28,734 nt of DNA. It comes from Streptomyces chattanoogensis (GTDB lineage Bacteria; Actinomycetota; Actinomycetes; Streptomycetales; Streptomycetaceae). Position numbers and translations under genes: made by a program. Each line of letters starts with the position of its first letter. Position 1 is the stretch's first letter. The stretch covers positions 1-28,734 of the forward strand of contig NZ_LGKG01000179.1 in the NCBI RefSeq assembly GCF_001294335.1, read 5' to 3'. This document shows positions 1 through 6,901 of the stretch, in pieces. The notes below the pieces were generated by a model that searched no databases, had not been told where the DNA came from, and worked only from the letters and a program-made list of their open reading frames with translations.

Positions 1-1034
1 CCCTGCCGCACACCACCCCCCTCCTCCCGCCCGCCGCCCCGCCCCCGCTCGCCGAACCGCGTCCCCTGGCGGAACCCCGCAGCTGGCCCCGGGACTTCAC
101 CGACCGGCTGACCGCACCGCTGCCCGGCGTCCGGGCGCTGGCCCGGATCGCCCGGGAGGGCAAGCTGCGCCCGGTCCCCGAGACGCTGCCGGAGATCCAG
201 GAACTCCCCTTCGAACCCGGCCCGATGCCCGTCGCCGGACCCGCCACCCTCGCCCTCACCTGGGCCGGGCACGCCAGTTGGGTGATCCGGATCGGCGGGC
301 TGACGGTACTGACCGACCCCGTCTGGTCCCGCAAGATCCTCGGCACCCCGCCCCGGGTCACCCCCGTGGGCGTCCGCTGGGAGGACCTGCCGGCCGTCGA
401 CGTCGTGGTCATCAGCCACAACCACTACGACCACCTGGACGCCCCGACCCTCAAACGGCTGCCGCGCCACACCCCACTGCTGCTCCCCGCCGGGCTGGCG
501 CGCTGGGCCCGCCGCCGCGGCTTCACGCACGTCACCGACCTCGACTGGTGGGAGGCCGTCGAACTGCCCGCCCCCGGCGGGCCCGTACGCTTCGACTTCG
601 TCCCGGCCCACCACTGGAGCAAGCGCACCCTGACCGACACCTGCCGCACGCTCTGGGGCGGCTGGATGCTCACCGCCCCCGACGGGCGGCGGCTGCACTT
701 CGCGGGCGACACCGGTTACGGGCACTGGTTCGAGGAGATCGGCCGCCGCTTCCCCGGTATCGACCTGGCGCTGCTGCCGATCGGGGCGTACGACCCGCGG
801 TGGATGCTGGGCCCGGTGCACACCGATCCGGAGGAGGCCGTACGGGCCTGCCAGGACCTGGGCGCGCGGGCCATGGCCCCGATGCACTGGTCGACGTTTC
901 TGCTCTCCGGCGAGCCGCCCCTGGAACCACTGCGCCGGGTCCGCGCCGCCTGGGCCGCCACCGGCCGGTCGCGCGAGGACCTGTGGGATCTGCCGGTGGG
1001 GGCGTCGCGGGTGCTGGGTGACGCGTCCGGGTGA
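1..1034 (+). CDS. NAPE-PLD/UlaG-type metallo-beta-lactamase-fold hydrolase, 5' end outside window
   Basis: The reading frame is open from the left edge (first whole codon at position 3). No ATG, GTG or TTG precedes position 225, yet the upstream residues (a Trp-Pro-Arg-Asp-Phe stretch and a Gly-Lys-Leu-Arg-Pro-Val-Pro stretch) look like the usual N-terminus of this family, so the true start lies outside the window. Visible metal-binding motifs are HxHxDH (SHNHYDHLD, about 411-443), a His in PAHHWS, an Asp in FAGDTGYG, and a late His in APMHW. This order is typical of N-acyl-phosphatidylethanolamine-hydrolysing phospholipase D-like proteins, which bind two zinc ions. The substrate in actinomycetes is unknown; lipid phosphodiester or lactone hydrolysis is inference. 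A strong hairpin follows the stop codon. Confidence 0.9.
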   Translation, partial: LPHTTPLLPPAAPPPLAEPRPLAEPRSWPRDFTDRLTAPLPGVRALARIAREGKLRPVPETLPEIQELPFEPGPMPVAGPATLALTWAGHASWVIRIGGLTVLTDPVWSRKILGTPPRVTPVGVRWEDLPAVDVVVISHNHYDHLDAPTLKRLPRHTPLLLPAGLARWARRRGFTHVTDLDWWEAVELPAPGGPVRFDFVPAHHWSKRTLTDTCRTLWGGWMLTAPDGRRLHFAGDTGYGHWFEEIGRRFPGIDLALLPIGAYDPRWMLGPVHTDPEEAVRACQDLGARAMAPMHWSTFLLSGEPPLEPLRRVRAAWAATGRSREDLWDLPVGASRVLGDASG

Positions 1035-1039
1035 GGGCT

Positions 1040-1090
1040 GCCGGTGCGGTCGGGGCGGGACGTGGGACGTCCCACCCCGACCGCACCGGC
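1040..1090 (+). terminator. Long hairpin terminator after the metallo-hydrolase gene
   Basis: A 16-bp perfect stem (1040-1055 with 1075-1090), one C/A mismatch, then a further 7-bp stem (GGGACGT/ACGTCCC) closed by GGG. It begins 6 nt after the stop codon. There is no U-tract, as usual for streptomycete terminators. Its apical 19-mer GGGACGTGGGACGTCCCAC recurs exactly at 3273-3291. Confidence 0.85.
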
Positions 1091-1180
1091 CTCCGGCCCT
1101 CCGGGCCCGCGGCGCAGGAACTCCGGCGAGAGGCGGGCTGATCCGCAGCTTCTTTTCCGTGATCCACTCCTCGCCGGACA

Positions 1181-1195
1181 AAAATCGCCGATTTT
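1181..1195. promoter_or_regulatory. AT-rich palindrome upstream of the APC permease (candidate operator)
   Basis: AAAATC-GCC-GATTTT is a perfect 6-bp inverted repeat with a 3-bp spacer, about 80 nt before the permease start and strikingly AT-rich for this genome. It sits where a promoter or regulator site would be expected. Its size and composition would suit an Lrp/AsnC-type regulator, which often control amino-acid transporters, but no such regulator is encoded in the window. Confidence 0.45.
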
Positions 1196-1275
1196 GGTAC
1201 GCGGGCCGGGTAACCGACGATATTCCCGCCCGGCAATCCCGGGTGCACCGCGCACGACGAGAGGCCCACCACGCC

Positions 1276-2703
1276 ATGCACGACCGGCACACCCGCCGTT
1301 TCGGTCTGGGAACCGCCACCGCCCTGGTGATGGGCAACATCATCGGCGGCGGCATTTTTCTGCTGCCGGCCTCGGTCGCCCCCTTCGGCACCGTCAGCCT
1401 GCTCGCCTTCGGCGTACTGACCGTCGGCGCCGTCGCCCTCGCCCTGGTCTTCGGCCGGCTGGCCCAGCGCCACCCGGACACCGGAGGCCCCTACGTCTAC
1501 GCCCGCGAGGCGTTCGGTGACTTCGCCGGCTTCCTGTCCGCCTGGTCGTACTGGACGATGACCTGGGTCAGCAACGCGGCGCTCGCGGTTGCCGCCGTCG
1601 GCTACGTCCACGTCCTGCTCCCCGGGCACGCGACCCCCGGCACCGACCTCGTCGTCGCGCTCGCCGCGCTCTGGCTGCCGGCCCTCGCCAACTTCGCCGG
1701 CACCCGCTACGTGGGCGCCGTCCAGCTGGTCTCCACCGTCCTCAAGTTCATCCCGCTCCTCTTCATCGCCGTCGTCGGGCTGTTCTTCTTCGACCCGGAC
1801 AACCTCGGCGCGTTCCACGAGGGCGGCGGCAGTGCGGTCGGCGGTCTGTCCGCGGCCGCCGCGATCCTCCTCTACAGCTACGTGGGCGTGGAGTCCGCGG
1901 CGATGAGCGCGGGCGAGGTCCGCGACCCGGAGCGCAACGTCGGCCGGGCCACCGTCCTGGGCACCGTGGGCGCCGCCGTCGTCTACCTCCTGGGCACCCT
2001 CGCGGTCTTCGGCACCGTCGCCCACAACAAGCTGGTGCACTCCACGGCGCCGTTCTCGGACGCGGTGAACGCCATGTTCGGCGGCCACTGGGGCGGCACG
2101 CTCGTCGCCGGTGCCGCGGTGATCTCCATCATCGGCGCCCTCAACGGCTGGACCCTGATGAGCGCCCAGTCCCCGTACGCCGCCGCCAAGGACGGCCTCT
2201 TCCCCGCGGCCTTCCTGACCAAGCGGCGCGGCGTCCCGACCTTCGGTGTGCTGGCCGCATCGTTGCTGGCCACCGCCCTGACCGTGATCAACTACCTGAT
2301 CGGCGCCACCGGTGTCTTCGAGATCCTGGTCCTGATCACCACCTTCTCGGCGACCGTGCCGTATCTGCTGGCGGCCGGCGCCCAGATCTACTTCCTGCTG
2401 ACCGGACGCCGCGACAAGGTCCGCCCGGCCCGCTTCGCCCGCGATCTCACGCTCGCTCTCGTCGCCTTCGGCTTCACCTTCTGGCTGGTGGCGGGCGCCG
2501 GGTACGCGGCGATCTACCAGGGCGTGCTGTTCCTCTTCGCGGGGATCCTGGTGTACGCGGTGATGGCGGCGCGACGGAACGTGCGGGAGCGGGACGGGGT
2601 GGCGGCGCCCGCCACGGCCGATGACGCGGCCGACGGCGCGGTGACCGCAGCGGCGGACGCGGAGCAGCCGTCCCCGCACTCCTCCTCGCACTCCTCCTCG
2701 TAG
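1276..2703 (+). CDS. APC-superfamily amino acid/polyamine permease, AdiC/PotE-like
   Basis: A 475-aa integral membrane transporter. The N-terminus carries the APC signature (GNIIGGGIFLLP, residues 20-31) in TM1, followed by a PHDTGGPYVYA-like segment and a YWTMTWVSNAAL stretch close to the AdiC family of basic amino acid/agmatine or ornithine/putrescine antiporters. About twelve hydrophobic helices are visible. The C-terminal tail from about residue 440 is hydrophilic, Ala/Asp-rich, and ends in a His-Ser-Ser-Ser repeat. I chose ATG 1276 because the permease homology begins at once and a purine-rich GACGAGAGG lies upstream; the frame is also open further upstream, but that stretch runs through the preceding terminator. 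No decarboxylase partner is adjacent, so the substrate is uncertain. Confidence 0.93.
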   Translation: MHDRHTRRFGLGTATALVMGNIIGGGIFLLPASVAPFGTVSLLAFGVLTVGAVALALVFGRLAQRHPDTGGPYVYAREAFGDFAGFLSAWSYWTMTWVSNAALAVAAVGYVHVLLPGHATPGTDLVVALAALWLPALANFAGTRYVGAVQLVSTVLKFIPLLFIAVVGLFFFDPDNLGAFHEGGGSAVGGLSAAAAILLYSYVGVESAAMSAGEVRDPERNVGRATVLGTVGAAVVYLLGTLAVFGTVAHNKLVHSTAPFSDAVNAMFGGHWGGTLVAGAAVISIIGALNGWTLMSAQSPYAAAKDGLFPAAFLTKRRGVPTFGVLAASLLATALTVINYLIGATGVFEILVLITTFSATVPYLLAAGAQIYFLLTGRRDKVRPARFARDLTLALVAFGFTFWLVAGAGYAAIYQGVLFLFAGILVYAVMAARRNVRERDGVAAPATADDAADGAVTAAADAEQPSPHSSSHSSS

Positions 2704-2732
2704 TCCTCCCCGTACTCCTTGTAGTTCTTCCT

Positions 2733-2764
2733 GAGGGCCGTCCCGGTTGACCGGGGCGGCCCTC
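2733..2764 (+). terminator. Hairpin terminator after the APC permease
   Basis: A 14-bp stem (2733-2746 with 2751-2764, one G-T pair) with a TTGA loop, 29 nt after the permease stop. The sequence following it is TTACCTCC, not a T-tract. Confidence 0.8.
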
Positions 2765-2779
2765 TTACCTCCCAGGTAA
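2765..2779. promoter_or_regulatory. TTACCT-CCC-AGGTAA palindrome, candidate operator for the MmyB-type regulator
   Basis: A perfect 6-bp inverted repeat with a 3-bp spacer, 119 nt upstream of the SnoaL-like gene and directly after the permease terminator. The SnoaL-like gene is the only gene it could serve in that direction, and its convergent neighbour is an MmyB-type XRE regulator. That this regulator binds here is inference from proximity and symmetry. Confidence 0.5.
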
Positions 2780-2816
2780 TCGACCCCCGCTCCGCCGCCC
2801 GCCAGAGTGAGGGCAC

Positions 2817-2852
2817 CGGTTCACGGGCCGGCGCACTCCGGCCCGTGAACCG
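2817..2852. repeat. 15-bp perfect hairpin in the leader of the SnoaL-like gene
   Basis: The arms 2817-2831 and 2838-2852 are perfectly complementary with a 6-nt loop (CGCACT). It lies 46 nt before the start codon, between the candidate operator and the ribosome-binding site. It could be a leader attenuator, an RNA-stability element, or a second terminator for read-through from the permease. Confidence 0.6.
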
Positions 2853-2898
2853 CTGTCCGACAGCGGCCACAGCGGCCGACGATCACAAGGAGCACCTC

Positions 2899-3264
2899 AT
2901 GACCACGCAGTACGCCACCGCCGCCGACCGCTACTTCGCCGCCTGGAACGCCACCGACGAGGCGGTCCGCGCGAAGGCCGTGGCCGAGGCGTTCACCGAC
3001 GACGTGACCTACACCGACCCGCTGGCCGACGTCGCCGGCCACGCCGGGCTCGCGGCCCTGATAGGCGGGGCCCAGGCACAGTTCCAGGGGCTGGTGTTCC
3101 GGCCGCTGGGGGCCGTGGACGGGCACCACGACATCGCCCGGTTCGGGTGGGAGCTGGTCGCCGGGGACGGGTCCGCGCCGGTTGCCGGGTTCGACGTGGT
3201 GCGGCTGGCCGAGGACGGGCGGATCCGGTCGGTGAGCGGGTTTCTGGACCGGGTGCCCGCCTAG
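2899..3264 (+). CDS. SnoaL-like / NTF2-fold small protein
   Basis: A 121-aa cone-shaped NTF2-superfamily protein. The pattern of an N-terminal helix (YFAAWNATD), a TYTDPLADVAGHAGL segment, and a final strand ending SGFLDRVPA matches the SnoaL/ketosteroid-isomerase-like families. Some members are cyclases or isomerases and many have unknown function, so no reaction can be assigned. ATG 2899 is preferred because AAGGAG lies 6 nt upstream; an in-frame ATG at 2845 would place the coding region inside the leader hairpin. The stop codon (3262-3264) overlaps the stop codon of the convergent XRE regulator. Control by that regulator is plausible. Confidence 0.9.
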   Translation: MTTQYATAADRYFAAWNATDEAVRAKAVAEAFTDDVTYTDPLADVAGHAGLAALIGGAQAQFQGLVFRPLGAVDGHHDIARFGWELVAGDGSAPVAGFDVVRLAEDGRIRSVSGFLDRVPA

Positions 3265-4097
3265 GACGCGGTGGGACGTGGGACGTCCCACGTCCCGCCC
3301 TGCAGATGGGCGACCGTCTCCGGGTCGGCGGGGAGGAAGGTCTCCACGGCCAGTTCGGAGACGGTCACATCCATCGGCGTGTTGAAGGTGGCGATGGTGG
3401 AGATGAAGGACAGCACGGTGCCCCGGTGCTCGATCATCATGGGCAGCGCGAAGGGCGGGTGTTCGCCGAAGGCCGCCACCTCCCGCCCGCCCTCGGGCAG
3501 CGGATATTCCCGTACCTCGTCGTAGAGGGCCCGCAGCGGCGCGGACCGCAGCAGCGCCAACTGCCGTTCCATCTGGGCGAAGAGATGCCCGCGCCACTCC
3601 AGGAAGTTGCGGATGCGGGGCGCCAGACCGCCCGGGTGGAGGGTGACCCGCATGGCGTTGAGCGGCGGCCGCAGCAGGGACTCGTCGACCCCCTCCAGCA
3701 GCATGGTGATCCCGCGGTTCGCCGCCTGGACGTGGTAGGTCCCGTCCACCACCAGCGCGGGGAACGGCTCATAGCCGGTCAGCAGCCGTTCCATGCCCGC
3801 GCGCAGGGCCGTCATCGAGGGGTCGTCCATCGGCGTCTCGGGGAAGGCGGGCGCATAACCCGCCGCGATCAGCAGCGCGTTGCGTTCCCGTACGGGGACG
3901 TCGAGGTGTTCGGCGAGCCGGAGCACCATCTCCTGGCTGGGGCGGGAGCGGCCGGTTTCGATGAAGCTGATGTGCCGGGAGGAGGAGTCGGCGCGCAGGG
4001 CCAGTTCCAGCTGGCTGATCTTGCGGCGGTCGCGCCATTCGCGCAGCAGAGTCCCCACACCCGTGGTCTTCGGCGTGATCGCCACGGCAGTTGTCAT
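3261..4097 (-). CDS. XRE-family regulator with MmyB-like ligand-binding domain
   Basis: A 278-aa regulator. Residues about 13-70 form an XRE helix-turn-helix (SQLELALRADSSSRHISFIE with ETGRSRPS after it), and about 102-265 form the PAS-related ligand-binding module of the MmyB/MltR family (PFPALVVDGTYHVQAANRG, then the RNFLEWRGHLFAQMERQ region). Published MltR binds a fatty acid; the ligand here is unknown. ATG 4097 is used because family homology starts soon after; the Shine-Dalgarno sequence is poor. The last ten or so codons (TWDVPRPTAS) lie inside the palindromic terminator at 3273-3296, which suggests that the hairpin replaced the original stop. Confidence 0.92.
   Translation of the reverse strand: MTTAVAITPKTTGVGTLLREWRDRRKISQLELALRADSSSRHISFIETGRSRPSQEMVLRLAEHLDVPVRERNALLIAAGYAPAFPETPMDDPSMTALRAGMERLLTGYEPFPALVVDGTYHVQAANRGITMLLEGVDESLLRPPLNAMRVTLHPGGLAPRIRNFLEWRGHLFAQMERQLALLRSAPLRALYDEVREYPLPEGGREVAAFGEHPPFALPMMIEHRGTVLSFISTIATFNTPMDVTVSELAVETFLPADPETVAHLQGGTWDVPRPTAS
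3273..3296. terminator. Perfect 24-bp palindrome, bidirectional terminator between SnoaL-like and XRE genes
   Basis: The 24-nt sequence is its own reverse complement. It lies 9 nt after the SnoaL-like stop codon and inside the 3' end of the XRE coding sequence. Its first 19 bases are identical to the apex of the terminator at 1040-1090. Confidence 0.75.
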
Positions 4098-4163
4098 GGC
4101 AGGGACGGTAGCCGACCGGGTCGGCGCGGCGGACGCCCACGTCGGCGTGAATGCCCCTGCGCC

Positions 4164-4206
4164 GTGCCAGGCTGGCACTGCCACAGTGGTGATCCGGCAT
4201 CAGAAT
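4164..4206 (+). promoter_or_regulatory. Promoter of the dehydratase gene with overlapping palindromes
   Basis: A -35-like CTGCCA (4178-4183) and -10-like CAGAAT (4201-4206) are separated by 17 nt. Two palindromes overlap the -35: GTGCCA-GGC-TGGCAC (4164-4178) and CACTG-CCA-CAGTG (4176-4188). The region lies between the divergent XRE and dehydratase genes, so it could serve either. Confidence 0.45.
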
Positions 4207-4224
4207 CGGTGAAAGGTGAGTCCC

Positions 4225-4536
4225 ATGAGCGCCCAGGTGGAACCGCTCGGCACCAAGGAGATCGAGGACCGCCTGGCCGAGCTGCCCGGCTGGTCCGCCG
4301 AGGGGGAGCTGCTCTGCCGCCGCTACGCCTTCGACGGGCATCTGCCGGCCGCCGCGATGGTCATCCATATCGCGCAGATCCAGGAGGAGTTGGGCCATCA
4401 CGCCGATCTGACCCTGGGCTACAACCGGCTGACCGTCGCGGTGAACACCCACAGCGCCGGCGGCCGGATCACCCACCTCGACTTCGGCCTCGCGGAGCGC
4501 ATCGAGGAGATCGCCCCCGGCCACGGCGCGCGCTGA
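4225..4536 (+). CDS. Pterin-4a-carbinolamine dehydratase (4a-hydroxytetrahydrobiopterin dehydratase)
   Basis: A 103-aa protein of the usual family length. It dehydrates 4a-hydroxytetrahydropterin formed by pterin-dependent aromatic amino acid hydroxylases. The active-site region reads ELGHHADLTLGYNRLTVAV: the His pair (58-59) and Asp61 match the family H-H-x-E/D motif, although Ala replaces the usual Pro. His76 in THSAGG and the ITHLDF strand are also typical. ATG 4225 follows GAAAGGTGAG with good spacing; an in-frame GTG at 4216 lies within that ribosome-binding site. No aromatic amino acid hydroxylase lies in the window. Confidence 0.92.
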   Translation: MSAQVEPLGTKEIEDRLAELPGWSAEGELLCRRYAFDGHLPAAAMVIHIAQIQEELGHHADLTLGYNRLTVAVNTHSAGGRITHLDFGLAERIEEIAPGHGAR

Positions 4537-4538
4537 AC

Positions 4539-4553
4539 GGGGCCGGTCGCCCC
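4539..4553. terminator. Small hairpin between convergent genes
   Basis: GGGGC and GCCCC arms with a 5-nt loop fill the 18-nt gap between the dehydratase stop and the convergent YihY stop. It is weak, and its role as a terminator is only suggested by position. Confidence 0.35.
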
Positions 4554-4554
4554 C

Positions 4555-5490
4555 TCAGGACTGCCGGCAGGCGTGCTTGGACACTTTGACGAAGCGGCCC
4601 GCGCGGACCAGCTCCACATTGAACTGGGCCCCGGACAGCAGTGACAGATGCGAGAACCACAGCCAGATGAGGAAGACCACCGGTCCCGCGAGCGAGCCGT
4701 AGAGCCGGTTGAAGGTCCCGACGTACGACACATAGGCCGAGAAGCCCGCGGACGACACCAGCCACAGCAGGACCGCCACGATGCCGCCGGGCGCCGCGCG
4801 CCGCACACCGCGGGAACTCGGCGGCCCGGAGCGGAACAGCACCATCGCCAGCACGGTGGCCAGCAACAGCAGCAGAGGCCACTTCAGCAGATTCCAGGTG
4901 GCCTCACCCGCCTCGCCCAGCCCCAGCGCACGCCCGGCGGCGCGCGCGATCGGACCGCTCACCAGCAGCACCACCGCGCTGCTGATCAGCAAGGCCATCA
5001 GCACCAGCGCGGTCGCGATGATGCGCGGCGCCTTGCGCCACGGGGGCCGGTCGTCCTTCGTACGGTGCATGGCGTGCAGCGCCCGGCGGAACACCGCCAG
5101 ATAGCTGCACGAGGACCACAGCGCACTGACCAGCGCGCCGCCCACCACGACCCAGGCGGCGGTGTGCTGATGGGCCATGACGATCAGCGCATGGTGCACG
5201 GTCGCGCTGGAGCCGGCCGGGGCGAGGGCGCTGGCCTGGTTGATGAGCTGCGCGGTGGCCGAGGGGTCGGCGAGGCCGATCAGCGAGACGGTGACGATGA
5301 CCGACGGGAGCAGCGCCAGCACCGAGTAGTACGTCAGGCTGGCCGCCCAGTCCGTCACATCGTCGTGCCAGACGGACACCGGCGTACGGCGCAGCGCGGT
5401 ACGGCACTGGGCCCAGGTCGGCAGGGCCGTACGGGCCGGGGTGGCGTCCGGCGTCGGGGAGGCGACGGGGGGAGCGGCGTCAGCGCACAT
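4555..5490 (-). CDS. YihY/virulence factor BrkB family inner membrane protein
   Basis: A 311-aa polytopic membrane protein. After a hydrophilic N-terminus of about 35 residues comes the family hallmark WAASLTYYSVLALLPSVIVT (about residues 48-67). Further helices include the VVVGGALVSALWSSCSYLAVF segment, a double-Leu-rich helix, and the C-terminal YGSLAGPVVFLIWLWFSHLSLLSGAQFN motif typical of YihY. The family name RNase BN is historical and this is not a nuclease; its function is unresolved, possibly transport. ATG 5490 has GGAGGG just upstream. It is divergent from the methyltransferase, with a 244-nt shared upstream region. Confidence 0.92.
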   Translation of the reverse strand: MCADAAPPVASPTPDATPARTALPTWAQCRTALRRTPVSVWHDDVTDWAASLTYYSVLALLPSVIVTVSLIGLADPSATAQLINQASALAPAGSSATVHHALIVMAHQHTAAWVVVGGALVSALWSSCSYLAVFRRALHAMHRTKDDRPPWRKAPRIIATALVLMALLISSAVVLLVSGPIARAAGRALGLGEAGEATWNLLKWPLLLLLATVLAMVLFRSGPPSSRGVRRAAPGGIVAVLLWLVSSAGFSAYVSYVGTFNRLYGSLAGPVVFLIWLWFSHLSLLSGAQFNVELVRAGRFVKVSKHACRQS

Positions 5491-5734
5491 GGCGCCCTCC
5501 CGGTGTCGTGGTCCGTGTCCGCGCGCGGCGCTCTGCGCTCCCGCACATGTCGCTCCGTCCTCTCTGCCGGTCCGGCCGGTGCTCCGGCCGGAACGCGGCC
5601 GGATGCCTCGGCCTGCATCATCCCCGCCTCCGCGGCCGTACCCCAAACGCCGGACGGCCGGGTGAGAAGCGGCGGAGGTTGCCGAACCGGCAACGAAGAT
5701 TGCCCGGCACGTCTCCGTGGCGCAGGCTCCCCTC
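5491..5734. promoter_or_regulatory. Divergent upstream region of YihY and methyltransferase genes, with two inverted repeats
   Basis: Two palindromes are visible: TCCGGCCGG-TGCT-CCGGCCGGA (5571-5592) and GTTGCCG-AAC-CGGCAAC (5678-5694, 40 nt before the methyltransferase start). The second is the better operator candidate. I could not fix convincing -35/-10 hexamers for either gene. Confidence 0.4.
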
Positions 5735-6733
5735 ATGAGCGATCTCGGTCCCACGTCACCTCCCGACCCCCTGACCCGTCACCCTCACCCGCGAACCGGC
5801 CAGGGCGGTGCGGCACTCGGGCACCACCACGCCGGACGCGGCCAGGACGCCGCCCACATCGACTGGGAGGTGCTCGGCCCGCACCTCGAACGCGGCGGCG
5901 AGGTGCACATTCCGCTCTACGAGCAGGCGGCGGGGTGGCTGCGCGAGCTGCTCGCCGCCGACGGCGGGCCAGGCCCCGGTGCGGTGCGCCGGGTGCTCGA
6001 CGTCGGCAGCGGGCCGGGCGTCGTCACCTGCCTCCTGGCGCAGGCCTTCCCCGAAGCCGAGGTGGTGGCCGTGGACCCGGCCGGGGCCCTTCTGGAGCGG
6101 GCCCGTGACCGCGCCGCCCGGCTCGGCCTCGGCGACCGCGTCCGCACCCATGTCGCCGAGGTCCCGGACGGCCTGGACGCGCTCGGCGCGGCCGATGTCA
6201 TCTGGTCCAGCCGGGTGCTGCACCACGTCGGCGACCAGCGGGGCGCGGTGGCCGCGCTGGCCGGGCATCTGCGCCCCGGCGGACTGCTCGCCGTCACCGA
6301 GGGCGGCCTGGCCCCCCGTTTCCTGCCGCGCGACATCGGCATCGGCCGCCCGGGCCTGCAGTCCCGCCTCGATGCGGCCGGCGAGGAGTGGTTCACCCGG
6401 ATGCGTACGGCCCTGCCGGGCGCCACGGACGCCGTCGAGGACTGGCCCGCCTTCCTCGCCGACGCCGGCCTGCGCAGCCCGAGCACCCGCAGCTTCCTCC
6501 TGGACCTGCCGGCTCCGCTGTCCACCGCCGCTCGCGACTTCGTCGTCGGCACCCTCGCGTACGTGATCGAGGCATACGGCGACCAGCTCGACGAGGACGA
6601 TCTGACCACCCTCGGCCGGCTCACCGACCCGCACGACGCGGCCGGGTTCGCCCACCGGCCGGACGCCTTCCTGCTGGCGGTGCAGACGGTGTATGCGGCC
6701 CACAGCGTGGTGGGCCGGGGCGGGCGCCGTTGA
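5735..6733 (+). CDS. Class I SAM-dependent methyltransferase
   Basis: A 332-aa protein. After about 40 disordered residues rich in Pro, His and Gly comes the Rossmann methyltransferase core: motif I RVLDVGSGPG (about 86-95), the acidic end of strand 2 in VVAVD (110-114), and a VIWSSRVLHHV motif (post II) followed by LRPGGLLAVTEGG (motif III region). The C-terminal third (from about residue 200) is an extra helical substrate-cap region with an EDWPAFLADAGL segment. The substrate cannot be named. Starts at ATG 5735 or at an in-frame GTG 5717 are both possible; the Shine-Dalgarno sequence is weak. No co-directional gene is close enough to suggest a pathway. Confidence 0.9.
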   Translation: MSDLGPTSPPDPLTRHPHPRTGQGGAALGHHHAGRGQDAAHIDWEVLGPHLERGGEVHIPLYEQAAGWLRELLAADGGPGPGAVRRVLDVGSGPGVVTCLLAQAFPEAEVVAVDPAGALLERARDRAARLGLGDRVRTHVAEVPDGLDALGAADVIWSSRVLHHVGDQRGAVAALAGHLRPGGLLAVTEGGLAPRFLPRDIGIGRPGLQSRLDAAGEEWFTRMRTALPGATDAVEDWPAFLADAGLRSPSTRSFLLDLPAPLSTAARDFVVGTLAYVIEAYGDQLDEDDLTTLGRLTDPHDAAGFAHRPDAFLLAVQTVYAAHSVVGRGGRR

Positions 6734-6859
6734 GGGGTGCGGTCGGGGCGCTTCCCGGGACCTTGGGTTCTGCCGGGGAGGTGCTCAGTCCGCGCGGCCG
6801 GCGGTGACCGGTGCACCGGATCCGCGCGCGCAGGTGGAGATGCGGGTGGCCATGATCGC

Positions 6860-6870
6860 GGGGGGGGGGG
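6860..6870 (+). repeat. Homopolymeric run of 11 G
   Basis: An uninterrupted 11-G tract in the 168-nt non-coding gap between the convergent methyltransferase and VOC genes. Such runs are prone to slippage and to sequencing or assembly error. Nothing else clear is seen in the gap apart from the short palindrome CCGGTGCACCGG just before it. Confidence 0.8.
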
Positions 6871-6901
6871 ACGGTGTCCGGCGACGGGGCGTGAGGGGGC
6901 G

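Noticed and set aside
670..2691. Long minus-strand open frame (673 codons) opposite the permease
   Set aside because: Low-complexity Gly/Arg/Asp/Glu-rich translation with no domain; it is the expected antisense shadow of a high-GC gene.
3147..4589. Plus-strand open frame crossing the XRE and dehydratase genes
   Set aside because: It overlaps the SnoaL-like, XRE and dehydratase genes in the wrong frame and has no recognisable domain.
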